64,000 bases of DNA from Neoceratodus forsteri (GCA_016271365.2 CM057453.1:1094260501-1094324500), one strand, 5' to 3'; positions 42,328-54,748 are shown, numbered from the stretch's first letter. Program-made: numbers and translations. Notes: generated from the letters alone by a model not told the origin.

Positions 42328-42480
42328 GGCAGTCCATCAGCGCCACCTCAGTTCTTTTCCCATCATCGACCCCACTAACATCGGATCCATGGACGCCATA
42401 GTTGCAGTTGACCACCTTTCATCGCACTGTTTTTCTCACAAAATCGTATTTTTCCTCTATCTTTTTCATCCATTAAGTGC

Positions 42481-44819
42481 ATGTCTTCATCAACACAGCA
42501 GCAAAAATCCAAGTGTGCGTGTGGGAATCGGATCCCGGTGAAAGACTGCCACTCCGCCTACCTGATCTGCCGAGGCCCAGACCACCGGCCTGACAATTTC
42601 CCACATTGGCAGAAGTTTAATAACAAAAAGAGGATTCGCCGTGCCAACACACTGAAGGCCTATCTACTAAAGCAGCAAGTAGCTGCCATGCAGAAGGCCC
42701 CATCGGGACATAGTTCATCCTCCTCAGCCAGGGAGTCGCCGTTCTCCCCGGAAGAAGAGATCGGGAGGAAACCACCACCACTGGTAGAAGGAGAGAGCCA
42801 GATTGGAGTTCCGCCCAGAGTCCCCTCACCGGGCGTCTACTACCTCCACTTCTGGCGGGAGGTCAGAGTCTGTCCCCCTAAGTACCAAGGCAGTTTCGGG
42901 GGAGACCCACAAGAAGACAACCAACTCATCGCACGCTAAAGGTAGGGGGTCTTCTTCCCAGGGGCAGTCATCTGCCCAGGTCCCCTTGGTACACTGACCC
43001 CACAAACTTTCGCAGGGGTCGACCCATGAGGGACAGGTGCCTGCTTTGGGCAAATTCAGAGTCTGGCGCCTGAAAGCACTCCGATTTGTCCGAGAAGCAG
43101 AAGAAATCCGATGATTCCACGAAATGCCAGGAGGTCATCAGGTACCGGACATCTCCCCCACCCGAGGAATGGATGTCATCCGCCTCCAACGGAAGGCCCA
43201 CCACCGGACACACCGACTCTGCGTCAGAGAGGGAGAAGGTGCCACCGTCCAAAGAATGGCTGTGGGCCCCAAGGGACATGCCCTGGTGACTGAAACCCCA
43301 AAGAGAGGGGCTCTGGACACCCAGCAGCCTCCTCCGAAGGAACCGGACACCAGACCATCAGACAGCACGGATCGGATGCCGGAAGCACATACAGAGAAGG
43401 TGCCTGAGGACCATGCGCCTGTGCCGCAAGACCAGATGCCTGGGCCCTCCGGCACTTCAAACCAGACGCCTCCACCACCAGTTGTCCCACTGGCTGAGGT
43501 GGGAGCACTTTTTAACTCCTGATGGAACACCATTAAAGGGGATCTTCTCCCTTAACCCAGGGATCCATCCTCTGTCCAGCCACCGCCTAGAGATCCATCA
43601 CCTCAGCGGCCCTTACCGCCATAGGAGCTTCTGCCACCCAATGAAGGAAGGCAGATGCTGTTGTCCTTCTCATCCTCAGGTGGACGCCTGCCGTCGTCTT
43701 CAGGGAAGGATGCCGGAGATTCTTCATCAGATTACTCCTCTGAGGATGAGCTGCCCATCCCATTTCCTAATTCAAGGGACTCATTGAGGTCACCCCGGAT
43801 GACACATCCTTGGATATTATGAGGCACATACAGGCACTATACCAGTGGGACCACAGAGGAACTGGGCCTGGAAAGGTGCAGACTGGCAACATTTTGGGGG
43901 GGGGGGCACTGACCCGAAACCCTTTGTCCATCCCCCTCCCAATTGGTAGAGCCTTTTCAGGATGTAACCAGGTCAACATGGAGACATCCGGCCACTATGA
44001 CTGCAGTGCCACGCAAGGCCGACAGACTATAAGTCTCCAGAAGAGGGAGCCTTTCTTGGGTGAACACCCGAAGGCAGACTCCATGGTCCTGACTGCTGCC
44101 CATGGCATGGCACAGCAACCACTTCACATAAGTGCCCAACGCCCAGACCCTGAACAAAAAAAAAAAAAAAAACTGGACCAAATGGGTCTTAAGGTGTACT
44201 CCTCGGCAACTTGCACTGTCAGGTCACTGAACTATCTTGCCCACATGGTCACGTACCAGAAGTCCCTGTGGGCAAAGGCAATGGACCTGGCCAAGGCCCA
44301 GCCAGATTTGGAGGGTAAGGCAGAATGTCTTGCTGTCCTACAATCTGGCATGAGCGTAAATAAACATGTCCTAAGGAATTCTTACGACTCTGCAATACAG
44401 CAGCAGGAGCAGTGACCACTGGCATTTGCATACGGAGGCATGCGTGGCTCAGAGTTGCTGGCTTCCGACAGGATCTACATGATGCTACCCTAGATGCCCC
44501 TTTTCAGAAACCAGTCCTGTTCAGCCAGGACACTGAAAAGCGATCACTGGACTGCAATATTTTGGCAAAGCAGTATCTGAAGTCCACAATGTACAGGTCA
44601 GAGCCACAGCCCACACATCGTCGTCCCTTTTGCAAAAATCAGGGACAGCAAGGAAGACGCCAGACACAACATAAGGGAGGTTTTAAAAGAAAAGGCCACC
44701 CTGATCCTTCAGGGACCCAAAAATCCCAAGGTGTCCAGACCTCCCCTGCCTACCCCCCAACACAGCATGACTCCCTACCAACCCTCCCCCATTGCAGGAA
44801 GTGCAGGGGGAGGCGGTAG
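42481..44819 (+). pseudogene. gag: DIRS family C Gag (broken)
   Basis: The start ATG gives MSSSTQQQKSKCACGNRIP. The zinc cluster is CAC, then a single Cys (LICR) where D has CVLC, then GPDH and a weakened last pair, so it is partly lost. KKRIRRANTLKAYLLKQQVA matches the KKRRQQALEAHLLKAHLA block of D. The middle (PKADSMVLTAAHG, LDQMGLKVYSSATCTVRSLN and YLAHMVTYQKSL) matches D and E. The 3' part is RPFCKNQGQQGRRQTQ-type basic tail. Breaks include a long A run at 44156-44172 that adds lysines and shifts frame, and stops between the main open pieces. Confidence 0.8.
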
Positions 44820-45522
44820 GAGGGAGATTCTCCCTCTACCTATCCAGATGGTCCAAATTCCACATTGAACCCATGGGTCCTCCAGATAGTAGAAGGGGGG
44901 ATACTCCCTAGAGTTCACTCAGGTCCCACCAGACAATCCACCAGTTCCCTCCCACTGCTCATCCTCCCATTCACTCCTCCTGAGGGCAGAGATACAGGCC
45001 TTATTAGACAAAAAAGCCATGCAAAAGGTTCCCTTTACTCAGAGGTGCAAGAGATTCTATTCCCATTTCTTCCTTGTTCCGAAGAAGATGGGAGACCTCA
45101 GTCCCATTCTGGATCTGAGGCAGCTGAACACTTTTATCAAATACAAACTGTTCAGAATGGTGACCTTGGCGAGCCTGTTGCCCATGCTTCGCCAAGGAGA
45201 CTGGCTTTGCTCCCTGGGCATGCAGGATGCCTAAATGCATATCAAGATCCTGCCATGCCACAGGACATGCGTCTGCTTTACCTTCCAAGGTGGACACTAC
45301 CAGTTCAAGGCGCTGCCGTGGCCTGTCTCATGGCACCAAGAGTTTTTACCAAGTGCCTGGGAGTGGTGACAGCGGCCCTCGGGGGTCACTTTGTATATCC
45401 TTACCTGGACGATTGGTCTACCACCCAGCAGAAGACCAGTTGAACAGAACCTTGGAGGAGACTGTCAGAAACACTCCAGAGTCAGGCCCTCTGCTCCCAC
45501 AGTGCCAACCTGAGTGCAATAG
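44820..45522 (+). pseudogene. DIRS family C RT, N-terminal half
   Basis: It begins at GGRFSLYLSRWSKFH-type sequence after the Gag stop. It then gives QKVPFTQRCKRFYSHFFLVP, KKMGDLSPILDLRQLNTFIK, FRMVTLASLLPML, a frameshifted LGMQDA block, PRVFTKCLGVVTAAL and YPYLDDW with both catalytic Asp. A stop follows shortly, and the element is cut 90 bases later by the gypsy LTR. RNase H, MT and recombinase are absent. Confidence 0.83.
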
Positions 45523-46594
45523 TGTGAACAGGTAACACAGGGTAACCCTCCTGTCTGCTTTGGCTCCGAATCCCCTTTAGCCTTGTGTTTTGGGGGGATT
45601 CAAACTGTGAACCTTATGCTAGCATACCCGATGTAAAGACTCGGATATGTGCCCTCTTCGGGACTGCAGTACAATCTTTCGCAGGGGCACCCAGCCAGGT
45701 CTCCAAAATGAACCCTTAAAGCCCTATAAAAGACCTTGGGTATATTCTTACCCTATTATACAAGCTCAGTACCCAGTCAAACTTTTCAACAGCTATCAGA
45801 CTTATACAAGCACTTCACATGCAAAAATAAACAACTTGAGAAGAGAGACAGGCAGTATTTTAAAGAAAAGGTTGTTTACTAAAATATGATAAAGTAAGTA
45901 AAATAAAATACAGAACAAATAGCATGAGCTCACAGTCACAAAAGAAAATGGGGAAAATTACAGATCAAAACTCCTACCACAGTACTTGAGATCTTTGTTA
46001 TCTAGGTATTACTTTTAAGTGTGTTTAAGTTAGAGAGAACTTTCTATCTCAGAGCCCAAGATGATACGACACATTCCCCAGATACAATGTTTCATTTCAG
46101 GGGGCATCACCCCTCCCCTTCTGTGATGTCAGTTAGACCCTCCCTTGGAGTTACTTCATAACAAAGTTTTCTACTAGGATGTATTTTAAATAATGTGAAC
46201 ATCAGCAAAAAAACATTTCCCACATATGACATCCTTTGATCAAGCATCTCTCTTTGATGTCCCTCTGCTGATTTCCTATTGCTAGTGTGATCTCAGGTTT
46301 TATGACTTATGACAAAAGTTATGGGAGCAAATTGGCACTTTCCTGCAAGAACCATAAAAGTTTACGAGGCTTATATCCTGGCAGCTGGTCCGAAAAGTTC
46401 TAATTAAGACAAAAACAGGAAGCCTTTAATCCGGTTTCTCTGGTCTGTTTAATGACATCCTCACTGACACTTTGAAAGTTAAAGGCCAAGTCTCACACAA
46501 TGCTGACTAGGGTGGGGTAGACAATTTCATACACAGACCATTTATTTATTTTACACTTATACAGTAATCATAAGCAAGGGGGCAGAGCGTCACA
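45523..46594 (-). repeat. 3' LTR of the Gmr1-like element
   Basis: It is bounded by TGTGA at one end and its inverse TCACA at the other, the usual TG...CA LTR form. It lies directly downstream of the polypurine tract and is about 1.07 kb long. It is AT-rich and without frames. Only one LTR is present, so boundaries rest on the terminal pentamers and the adjacent tract. Confidence 0.7.
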
Positions 46595-46606
46595 CTCCTC
46601 ATCCCC
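46595..46606 (-). other. Polypurine tract
   Basis: On the minus strand GGGGATGAGGAG is immediately followed by the LTR start TGTGACGC. This is the expected position of the plus-strand DNA primer. Confidence 0.65.
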
Positions 46607-46611
46607 ACCTA

Positions 46612-47955
46612 GACTGAATTTGGGGGCTCTTTCCGCTGCATGGGATGAGCTCCACAAGTCGGTTCATTCCTCATATAGTTGCGACAAGCCATTTGCGTTC
46701 TTATTGGTTGCTCCAGCCCTATGTGAGATCGTCATGTCATACCCTTGGAAGGCAAGACCCCATCTTAATAGTCAACCATTCATTTTTCCCATTTTTGTCA
46801 GCCAAACCAGGGGGTTGTAGTCAGTTTGTACCTCAAAATGTTGCCCTATGGCTCGAATGTCTTTAGGGCCCACACCATGGCAAGACACTCTTTTTCCACA
46901 GTAGAGTAAGCCTGCTCCCTATGAAGTAACTTTTTTTACTCAGGTACACTATGGGGTGATCTTTCCCTTGGTTGGATGTCTGACTCTGCACTGCCCCAAT
47001 ACCCACATCTAAGGCGTCAGTCTGAACTACAAAGGGTCTGCAGTAGTCTGGAATTGTCAGTGCAGGAGCACTGCACAGTGCCTCCTTCAGTCTGGTAAAA
47101 GCGTTTTCACAGGCTGGTTTCCAGGTAACTTTTTTGGGCATCCTTTTCTTTACCAGATCAGATAGGGGAGCAGCTAGAGCACTGTAATTGGGTACAAATT
47201 TCCTATAGTAACCAGCTGTCCCTAGAAAACTCCTGACCTGTTTCTGGCCTGGGCCATGCCTTGATCGCCTCTGTTTTTACTTGGTTAGGACGGAGCTGTC
47301 TCCGGCCTACAACATGCCCGAGGTATGCCACTTCAGCCATGGCCACCTGGCACTTCTCAGCTTTGACAGTGAGCCCGGCACTCTGTATCCTACCCAGCAC
47401 TTCCCTAAGGTGGGACAAGTGTTCCTACTGGCTGGCACTAAAGATGGTAGTGTCATCCAGGTACGCCACAGCATACTCCTCAGCACCATTTAACACCTGG
47501 TTCGCCAACCTTTGGAAAGTGGCCAGGGCATTTTTCATTCCAAAAGGCATTACTTTAAATTTAAATAAGTCTATTGGAGTAATGAAGGCTGACCTCTCCC
47601 TACCTCTGTTAGTTAACTCTACCTGCTAATACACCTTTGTCAGGTCAATAGTTGTAAGGTAGGTCTCCCCTCCCAACTTTTCCGGGAGTTCGTCCGTCCA
47701 TGGCATCGGGTGGGCATCTGACTTAATGACTGCATTCCGTCCATGATAGTCCAGCTAGACACGTGTAGAGCCATCTGGCTTGGGCACAAGGACTATGGGT
47801 GAGGCCCAGGGGCTGTGGGATCTCTGGATTACCCCTAAATCCAGCATTTCCTCCATCTCCCTCCTAATGTCCTTTTGGACAGCCTTTGGCACCCAATATG
47901 CTATTCACAATATGGGCGCCTGTGTCCCTGTTTCAATATCGTGTGTCGCTAAGGG
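46612..47955 (-). pseudogene. pol: gypsy RT and RNase H (broken)
   Basis: Reading the minus strand: THDIETG and SPWASPIVLVPKPDGSTR (RT fingers), then a stop in the following LDY block and another in VY-stop-QV. Next come PFGMKNALATFQRL and the active site AVAYLDDTTIFS at 47440-47475. RNase H follows with FVVQTDALDVGIGAVQSQ, QHFEVQTDYNPLVWL and HRAGATNKNANGLSQL, the last with Asn at the usual catalytic Asp. It then stops near the polypurine tract. These are Ty3/gypsy-type motifs. Frameshifts lie near 47945 and 47420. Confidence 0.83.
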
Positions 47956-47959
47956 GTTA

Positions 47960-49434
47960 GTCCAGTATTGGTGCTAAACAGGTGGGCAAAGTCTGCTAAA
48001 ACCTCCCTTACTTCCTGGATCTGGTCCAGAGCGAACTCTGGTGACAACTGCCCCCACAGAGGACTCCCGCTTGCTTTCTTCCAGCAAGTCCAGAAGGGGT
48101 CTCCTTCGTCTGTCCCGTCCCCAGGACTACACACTGCAAACACCATGTCAGCCCTATTAGCGCATGGTTTCATCATGTTGACATGGTACATTCTTTCTAT
48201 ATGTCTTCTGTCAGGTAACTCTATGATATAGTTCACGTCATTTACCTTTCTGACTACTTTGTGCGGTCCTGCCCACTCTGCCTGCAGCTTGTCTTTCCGG
48301 ACTGGGATGAGGAACATGGCTTTCTGACCCACCGTGTACGAGCTAGCTCTGGCTCTGTGGTCATACCACACTTTTTGTTTTTGTTGGGCAGCTTCCAGGT
48401 TGCTCTGCGCTGTCCCCATAAGCTCCTTCAACCTTTCCCTAAACCTAAGGACATAATCCACTATGGGAGTTCCCTGGGTGGCGTGTTTGCCTTCTTAGTC
48501 CTCCCAGATCAAGTCTAGGGACCCACGTACCCAGCGTCCATATAAGAGCTCGAAGGGGGGAAATCCTGTTGACTCTTGGGGCACCTCCATGTATGCAAAC
48601 AGGTGGGGAAGGTATTTCTCCCAGTCCCTCCCATGCTGTTCATCAAATGCTTGGAGCATTGACTTAAGGGTACAGTTAAATCTTTCCACAAGCCCATTGG
48701 CTTGCGGGTGATAAAGTGTTGTGCGTCTCTGCACCACCCCACACTTCTCTTTCAGACATTTCATCAGGTCTGACTTGAAGAAACCCCCTCGATTGGTGAT
48801 GATCTCCTGCGGAAACCCAACACTGGGGAAAATCCCAAGTAAGGCATCTGCCACTTTGTCTGTCCTCCGTGAGCATAGGGCGACTGCCTCTGGATACTGG
48901 GTGGCATAATCCACCACAGTCAGGATGAACCTCTTCCTGGAGGAGCTGGGGGTATTTAAAAGCTCCACAATATCCATTCCCACCCTCTGGAATGGCTCCT
49001 TCACTGTGGGCAATGGAATTAGGGTGGCTTGGGTTTTCTTACCTGCCTTCCCTATTTCTTGGCACCAGTGACAAGACCTGCAATACTCCTTCACCTGCTG
49101 GGTGAAGTTGGGCCAACCACTGCATAGTGCACGCGATTCCCAGATGACCAGACAAGGGAATATCGTGTGCAATTTTGAGCAACCGCTCACAGTATCCCTG
49201 GGGAACGACAAGCTGCCTGCCTATCACCCCTCATTCTGTCTTGGCACACTGCGTATACATCAGTCCATTTTCCCAGTAAACCTTGTTTTCCTGGTGTAGA
49301 GTACAGGGTTTTGGCTTCATTGGGGACGGGTGTTCTACCTGGAGGGATACCCACCTATACTGACACGATGGTCTCCATCTGTCTAGGAAGGGAACCAGTT
49401 TCCTGAGTGATCGGTTTAAATGCTTCATTGGCAA
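47960..49434 (-). pseudogene. pol: gypsy integrase with GPY/F module (broken)
   Basis: The zinc-binding HHCC domain shows AHDIPLSGHLGI and CRSCHWCQEIG. The catalytic core has Asp in VGMDIVELL, Asn instead of the second Asp in ITNRGGFF, and Glu in ANGLVERFN, so the DDE triad is broken. After one in-frame stop near 48495, the same frame continues into KAMFLIPVRKDKLQAEWAGP and KVVRKVNDVNYIIEL, the GPY/F module. It then enters the RT N-terminus without a gap. That continuity argues that integrase-before-RT is the native order and not a rearrangement. Confidence 0.86.
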
Positions 49435-49639
49435 GCTATTAAACTAGCCAAGGGGGAGGCACTGATAAGCAGCAGGGAATTCCCAGCCTCACCCTACAAA
49501 ACAGGGTACTAAATAAGGTAAAGTCCAAGGTAGAAATATCAGTAGGGAGCAGGACTGGGGTAAATGGAGAAAGCAAAGTCAGTAAGGGCAGCGATGGGGC
49601 TACAAGAGGTAAAGCCATCAAAAAATGGAGAGTAATGAG

Positions 49640-52600
49640 TACCAATGCCCATAGTCAGGATAACCAGCTTCCTGAACTAGTGGCCTTAATGGAAGAGGAC
49701 ATCTGGATATCATGGCAGTCACAGAAACATGGTACACACAGAACCATGACTGGGATGTAGACATACCAGGGTGCACTATCTACAGGAGGGACAAAGAGGG
49801 TAAAAGAGGAGGAGGAGGAATAGCTCTCTACATAAGGGAAAGAGTCAAAGCAACAGAACTAAAGGGTAAACGGGGAGGAGAGGAAGCACTGTGGGTCAAC
49901 TTGGAGACATGCAATGGCACCACAGTCCGCACAGGGGTTGTATGCAGACCCCTATCTCAGGGGGAGGAAATGGACAAGGAAATGATAGAAAGTATCCTTA
50001 GAATGGCAGAAAAAAGTTCATAGATGAATACGAGATCAGGGGACTAGACCATTATGATCTCACCACCCTTAACTTGGGTGGAAATATTTAAATTCCCCCA
50101 TATATAGATCAAAGTTATATTTAAACTGCTGCAGGTTAGTACTTTCAACTACATCCTGTGGTAAAGAATTCCATATTGGAACTATTCTCTGTGTAAAGAA
50201 GCAATTTATTTTAGCTGTCTTACTTATATTTGCCTTCAACTTCAATTTATGGGATCGATTATTGCTTACAGAAGGGTGCCAATCCAAGCATATTGTTTCA
50301 AATAATGCCTCATCTCTGGTTGCTTTGTAAATTAGACATAGGTCTCCTCTTATTGAGCGATATTCCAGGGAGAAAGGAATCAATTTTTTTATTCTTTCAT
50401 ATGAAAAAATATTAAAATTCTTTATGTCGTGTAAATCTCCTCTGTACTTTTTCTACAGACTTCCTGTCCTTCACTAATGTTGGAGCACAGAAAGATGAGC
50501 AGTAATCAAAATTAGATCTGACTATACCGCTGTATATCGGTATTAATACTTATTGCTCCCTGCTTTTAAAATTTTTTTAAATACAGTTTAGTAATCGTTG
50601 ACATTTAACTGTTTTGTATGTTCAGAGAATTTTAAGTTATTTGTAATATAGACTCCCAAGTCTTTTTCAGTGGTAACCTTACTTAAAAGTGTGTTATTTA
50701 TAATAAATCTACCATTTTATTTTTCCCAAAGTGCATTACTTTGCATTTAGAAATATTAAAGGTTATTTATATTAGCCCATTTAGATACACTATTCAAACT
50801 GACCTGTAGTTTTTGTGCAGATGTAATATCATATACAGTAGCTCCCAATTTGGCATCATTAGCCATGCTGCATCTGTAGTGGTCATACTTGAGATGAGGA
50901 CATTAAACAAAACTGGGCCCAATACAGAACCCTGGGGCACACCACTAGTGATCTCACTCCAAGAGGAGATAATGTTGATGGGGATCTAAATATGCCAGAT
51001 ATTAACTGGAGTGCATTTGCTGCAGCCACTTCCAAAAGCGGGGTCATTCTAGATGCCCTGCAGGGGATATGGCTTAGACAACTAGTATTGGAACTCACTT
51101 GGGAGGAGCAATCTTAGACCTGGTACTCTCAAATGGAGATGGAGAGAGGATCACAGATTTAGAAGTGGGTAGCCATGTGGGAACTAGCGACCATCGAACA
51201 GTATAGTTACCGATGAACACAGCAGTAGAGTCATACCATACAAAGGCAAAGGTCCTGGACTATAGGAGGGCTGACTTTACCAAAATGGGTGAGTGCCTAA
51301 GGAATGCACTAGCAAATGGGCAGTATGGAGGGGTTGAAGAACAATGAGGAGTAATCAAAACTGCCATCACTGAGGCAACAAACCTTAGTGTGAAGCAAAT
51401 AAACAAAACAATGTGAAAAAAAACACTACGGTTCTCAAAATAGGTAGCAGGGAAGGTTAGGGAGAAGAAGATAGCATTCTATAAGTACAAGGAATCACAG
51501 AAGGAGCAGGACAGAGAACTGTACCAGTTAAAGCAGAAGGAAGCAGAGAGGGCAGTCAGAATAGCAAAGGCCCAAACTGAGGAAAAGATAGCCAACTCAG
51601 TTAAGAAGGGGGATGAAACCTTTTATAGGTACATCAGGGAGCAAAGGAAGACCAAGGGAGGGATAGTGAGCCTTAATAAAGGGGAGGGGGGCTGGGTAGA
51701 GGGTAACTGTGAAAAGGCAGAGATACTAAGCAAATATTTTTGCTCAGTATTCACAAATGAAGAAGGGGGAGGTACCTAAACCAAACAGTAGAACCACTCT
51801 GGATAGGTTGGTTGATACTAGCACATTCATAGAAGAGAGTTCTGATAGAACTCTTAAAACTGAAGGTGGACAAAGCAATGGGGCCTGATGGGATTCATCC
51901 CAGAATTCTAAAAGAACTAAGGCTAGAACTAGTGATGCCACTGACTACCCTCTTTAACAAATCATGGGAAGATGGGGTGGTATGTGAAGACTGGAGGAGG
52001 GCAGATGTTATTCCACTTCACAAAAGTGGGAGCAGGGCAGAGGTAGGAAACTACAGACCTGTTAGTTTGACCTCAGTGATAGGGAAAATGATGGAATCAC
52101 TTCTGAAGGAAAGAATTGAGTACCTAGAGGCCAGTGGGGCACAGCACCCAAGGCAGCATGGATTCACAGCGGGAAGGTCATGTCAGACGAATCTAATCAA
52201 TTTCTTTGACTGGGTGACCAAAGTAGTAGATCAGGGAGGGGCTGTGGACATGGCCTACTTAGACTTTATCAAGGCATTTGACACAGTCCCACACAAAGCA
52301 TTAATATACAAGTTAGCTAGCCTTGGAGTAGGTCCCAAAATGGTAGCCTGGGTAAAAATTGGCTGGAGAACAGGACATAGAGGGTAATAGTAAACTGAGT
52401 CCACTCTGAAGATAGGGGAGTTACTAATGGGGTACTGCAGGATTCAGGTCTAGCACTGGTCCCCTTTAATGTCTTTAAGTGACATTGCAGAGGGACTGGA
52501 AGGAAAAGTATGTCTTTGCAGACGACACAAAGATCTGCAACAGGGTTGGTACACAAGGTGGGGTAGAAACGATGAGAAGGGGCTTGGAAAGGTTGGAGGA

Positions 52601-53192
52601 ATGGTCAGATGTATTGCAGCTTAGATTCAGTGCTAAGAAGTGCAGAGTAATGCTCCTGGGAAACAAAAACCCATGGAAAGAGTACACAATGGGAGGTGAG
52701 TTACTAACAATAAAAATGGAAAGGGACCTGGGGGGTTGTCGTATCAGATGACCTAAAGGTGGGCAAGCAATGTGAGAGGGCAGTAAGTAGGGCTGGAGGG
52801 ATACTGGGATGCATAGGGAGAGGCATCACCAGTAGAAAACAGGAAGTTGTTATCCCTTTGTACAGACAGCTGATGAGACCCCATCTGGAGTACTGTCTGC
52901 AGTTCTGGAGACCCAGTCTCTACAAGGACATAGACAGGATGGAGGCAGTCCAGAGGAGGGCAACTAAAATGGTACAGGGTCTACACCAGAAGACATATGA
53001 AGAGAGACTTAAGAAGCTTAATATGTATACCTTGGAGGAAAGGAGGGACCGAGGACATGCTAGAAACTTTCAAGTACCTCAAGGGAATCAACAAAGTCCA
53101 AGGGTAGCATCGTTCAGAAAGAGGTGTGCAAGAACAAGGGGGCACAATTTGAAGATAGAAGAGGGACGGATCTGAGGTAATGTGAGGAAGTA
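49640..53192 (+). pseudogene. CR1-like LINE endonuclease-RT ORF2 (interrupted)
   Basis: Endonuclease: MAVTETWYTQNHDWDV, IYRRDKEGKRGGGGIALYIR, then after the inserted [16 protein letters not shown] and GTSDHRTV. RT: MGPDGIHPRILKEL, VIPLHKSGSRAEVGNYRPVS, GFTAGRSCQTNLINFFDWV, the block AYLDFIKAFDTVPHKALIY, and FADDTKICNRV near 52514 with both catalytic Asp. The thumb follows with MRPHLEYCLQFWRPS and AVQRRATKMVQGL. Deletions remove the GVPQGS block region near 52420-52470, and stops or shifts occur between blocks. The final residues (RKYFFT) join those after copy D. Confidence 0.87.
50064..50948 (-). mobile_element. 5'-truncated L2/CR1-type LINE with 9-bp TSD
   Basis: On the minus strand it begins in RT at [18 protein letters not shown] and continues through a degraded ADD block ([11 protein letters not shown]). 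It reaches the C-terminus RIKKLIPFSLEYRSIRGDL and NCFFTQRIVPIWNSLPQDVV. TGATCTCAC occurs at 50055-50063 and again at 50949-50957 as target-site duplication. Removing the insert and one duplicate restores the CR1 endonuclease frame across DLTPRGD to DGDLNM. Confidence 0.87.
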
Positions 53193-53420
53193 TTTCTTAC
53201 TTTGAGAGGGTTCCTTCAGTAGGTCATCACATATAGGACTGGCGCCACCTGGCGTCTCGACACGAAGACTTTTTCTAGCAATACCCACTGGGACAGTTTG
53301 AATTCACGTCATGTGACTGACATCAGCATGACTGTATATAGTGGACGGTCCCCATGCCCGCCCACCAGTTCTTTCCAGCTGTCGCCTCGTGTCAGTCGCA
53401 TAGTGGACTTCCATGTAGTG
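53193..53420. repeat. Left inverted terminal repeat of D, with TATA-like box
   Basis: GGTTCCTTCAGTAGGTCATC, GGCGCCACCTGGCGTC and GGACGGTCCCCATGCCCGCC are all found inverted at 59165-59395. TATATAGTGG at 53335-53344 sits where C and E have TATAAA boxes, ~125 bases before gag. Confidence 0.85.
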
Positions 53421-53465
53421 GAATTTCCATTGCTAATTTTTCCTCTATTTTCCTGTTTATTATTG

Positions 53466-54748
53466 ATGTCTTCTCCAAAGAAGTGCTCGTCCTGTGGCAC
53501 ACAGATCCCGCACAAAGACGGTCACCTCAAGTGCGTCCTCTGTTTAGGCCCGGACCATCCAGTCTCCTCCTGCCCTGAGTGTCAGCCCTTCAATCAGGCC
53601 AAAAAAAGAGGAGACAGCAGGCTTTGGAGGCCCATCTTCTAAAAGCCCACCTGGCTTCTCTCGAGAAGAAAATGGATCAGCTTAGACATTCTTCATCTGA
53701 AAAGGCTTCTCCTTCTAAACAAAAAAAAAAAAACATAAGGAGAAATCTAGCAACGGGAGCGCTCCGTGGACGATGCCAGGCCCTCGACGAACAAGGCCCA
53801 GCCGCCGCCAAGCAAGGATGGCAAGTCTGGTAAATCTTCAGGTCAGTCGGCCATCTGCTCCTCTAGCGACCACACCGCCTTGGCCGATAAGTCGGCCCCT
53901 GGCTTCTCCGGGGACCACGTGGCAGCCAGTAAGACGACTACCCAGGCAGTGGGTACTCGCGTGGCTCCGGTCGATAAGCCGTCCGGGAGCTCCTCCCCCA
54001 CCCGATTCCATCCGATAAGTCTGCTGTCCCGGACGACTGCACAGGTACGGTTCCCCCGTCGAGGCCTGACGGCACCTCACCCGACATCCAGCAGGACCAG
54101 AGGGAGAAAGCCCCTCTCCATCCTCACCTGTACCCTCCACTTCCCCGGCGGGTACCTCCGGCAAAGACAACGGAGAACCCCTCAACTCAGTCGATGCTTC
54201 GGGGTCTGCTACGCGGTCCCCTCTCAGGGTCAGGTAGAAGGAGGCTCTTCTTCGGTGTTCTGGCCTTACTACAGAAGACGCTCCTCCGCCTTCTGGCGGG
54301 TTCCCGGCGCCTCCCGACTACAGTTCTGCAGCCGGAACCAGTCGAATGGCCTCTGCCTCTGGCCCCGACACCGGATCAGGTCCTGCCGCCAGGGCCCCTT
54401 CAGCCGGACCCCATTCCAGCACCGGATTGGGTGGTGCCGGTCCCATCTGTCCCCCTGACGTGGGCTGTCCAAACACCAGCCCCTTTGCCTATCTACACAA
54501 CGGCGGGTCCGACATGGGTACCCCTGACGTCAGATCTGATGACGGGGATTTACACCAGACCCCAAACTGTCCCACATTACCGAGCAGTTTATCCTGGGGG
54601 CTACTACCGGGGGGGCCCCACTCCGGACTGTAGTAACTTTGGGCAGTTCTACCCTGGATCCAATCCCTACTTGAATTTTCAGGGATTCCAGGGTTATTAT
54701 CCTCCATCTGTTCCTGCTTCTCTTCCTCCCCCTCAGCCTCTGCCTATT

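Larger units (their letters stand above)
42151..45522 (+). mobile_element. DIRS family C, truncated in RT
   Basis: It has a left end, a leader with TATA box, Gag and the first half of RT. The outermost 26 bases (TTTCTAGGAACATGGATATG onward) resemble the left end of family A. The following leader (AGGACCCCATGGAAAAATC, GCGGG/ACGGGGGACCGCCC) resembles families D and E. Its 3' part is missing where the gypsy LTR begins at 45523. Confidence 0.85.
45523..49440 (-). mobile_element. Gmr1-like Ty3/gypsy retrotransposon, 5'-truncated
   Basis: On the minus strand the order is integrase, GPY/F module, reverse transcriptase, RNase H, polypurine tract, 3' LTR. Integrase upstream of RT is the Ty1/copia-like order known for the Gmr1 group of deuterostome gypsy elements. 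Gag, protease, primer-binding site and 5' LTR are missing: the sequence breaks at ~49440, where the CR1 LINE begins. Confidence 0.85.
49441..53192 (+). mobile_element. CR1-like LINE, main part (continues at 59396)
   Basis: It carries endonuclease and RT of the CR1 clade. It is interrupted by a minus-strand LINE at 50064-50948 and by DIRS copy D at 53193-59395, after which its last coding portion and 3' end resume. The 5' portion before ~49640 has no recognised ORF1. Confidence 0.87.

Noticed and set aside
47261..48518. Plus-strand frames across the gypsy element
   Set aside because: Antisense to clear integrase, RT and RNase H motifs on the minus strand.
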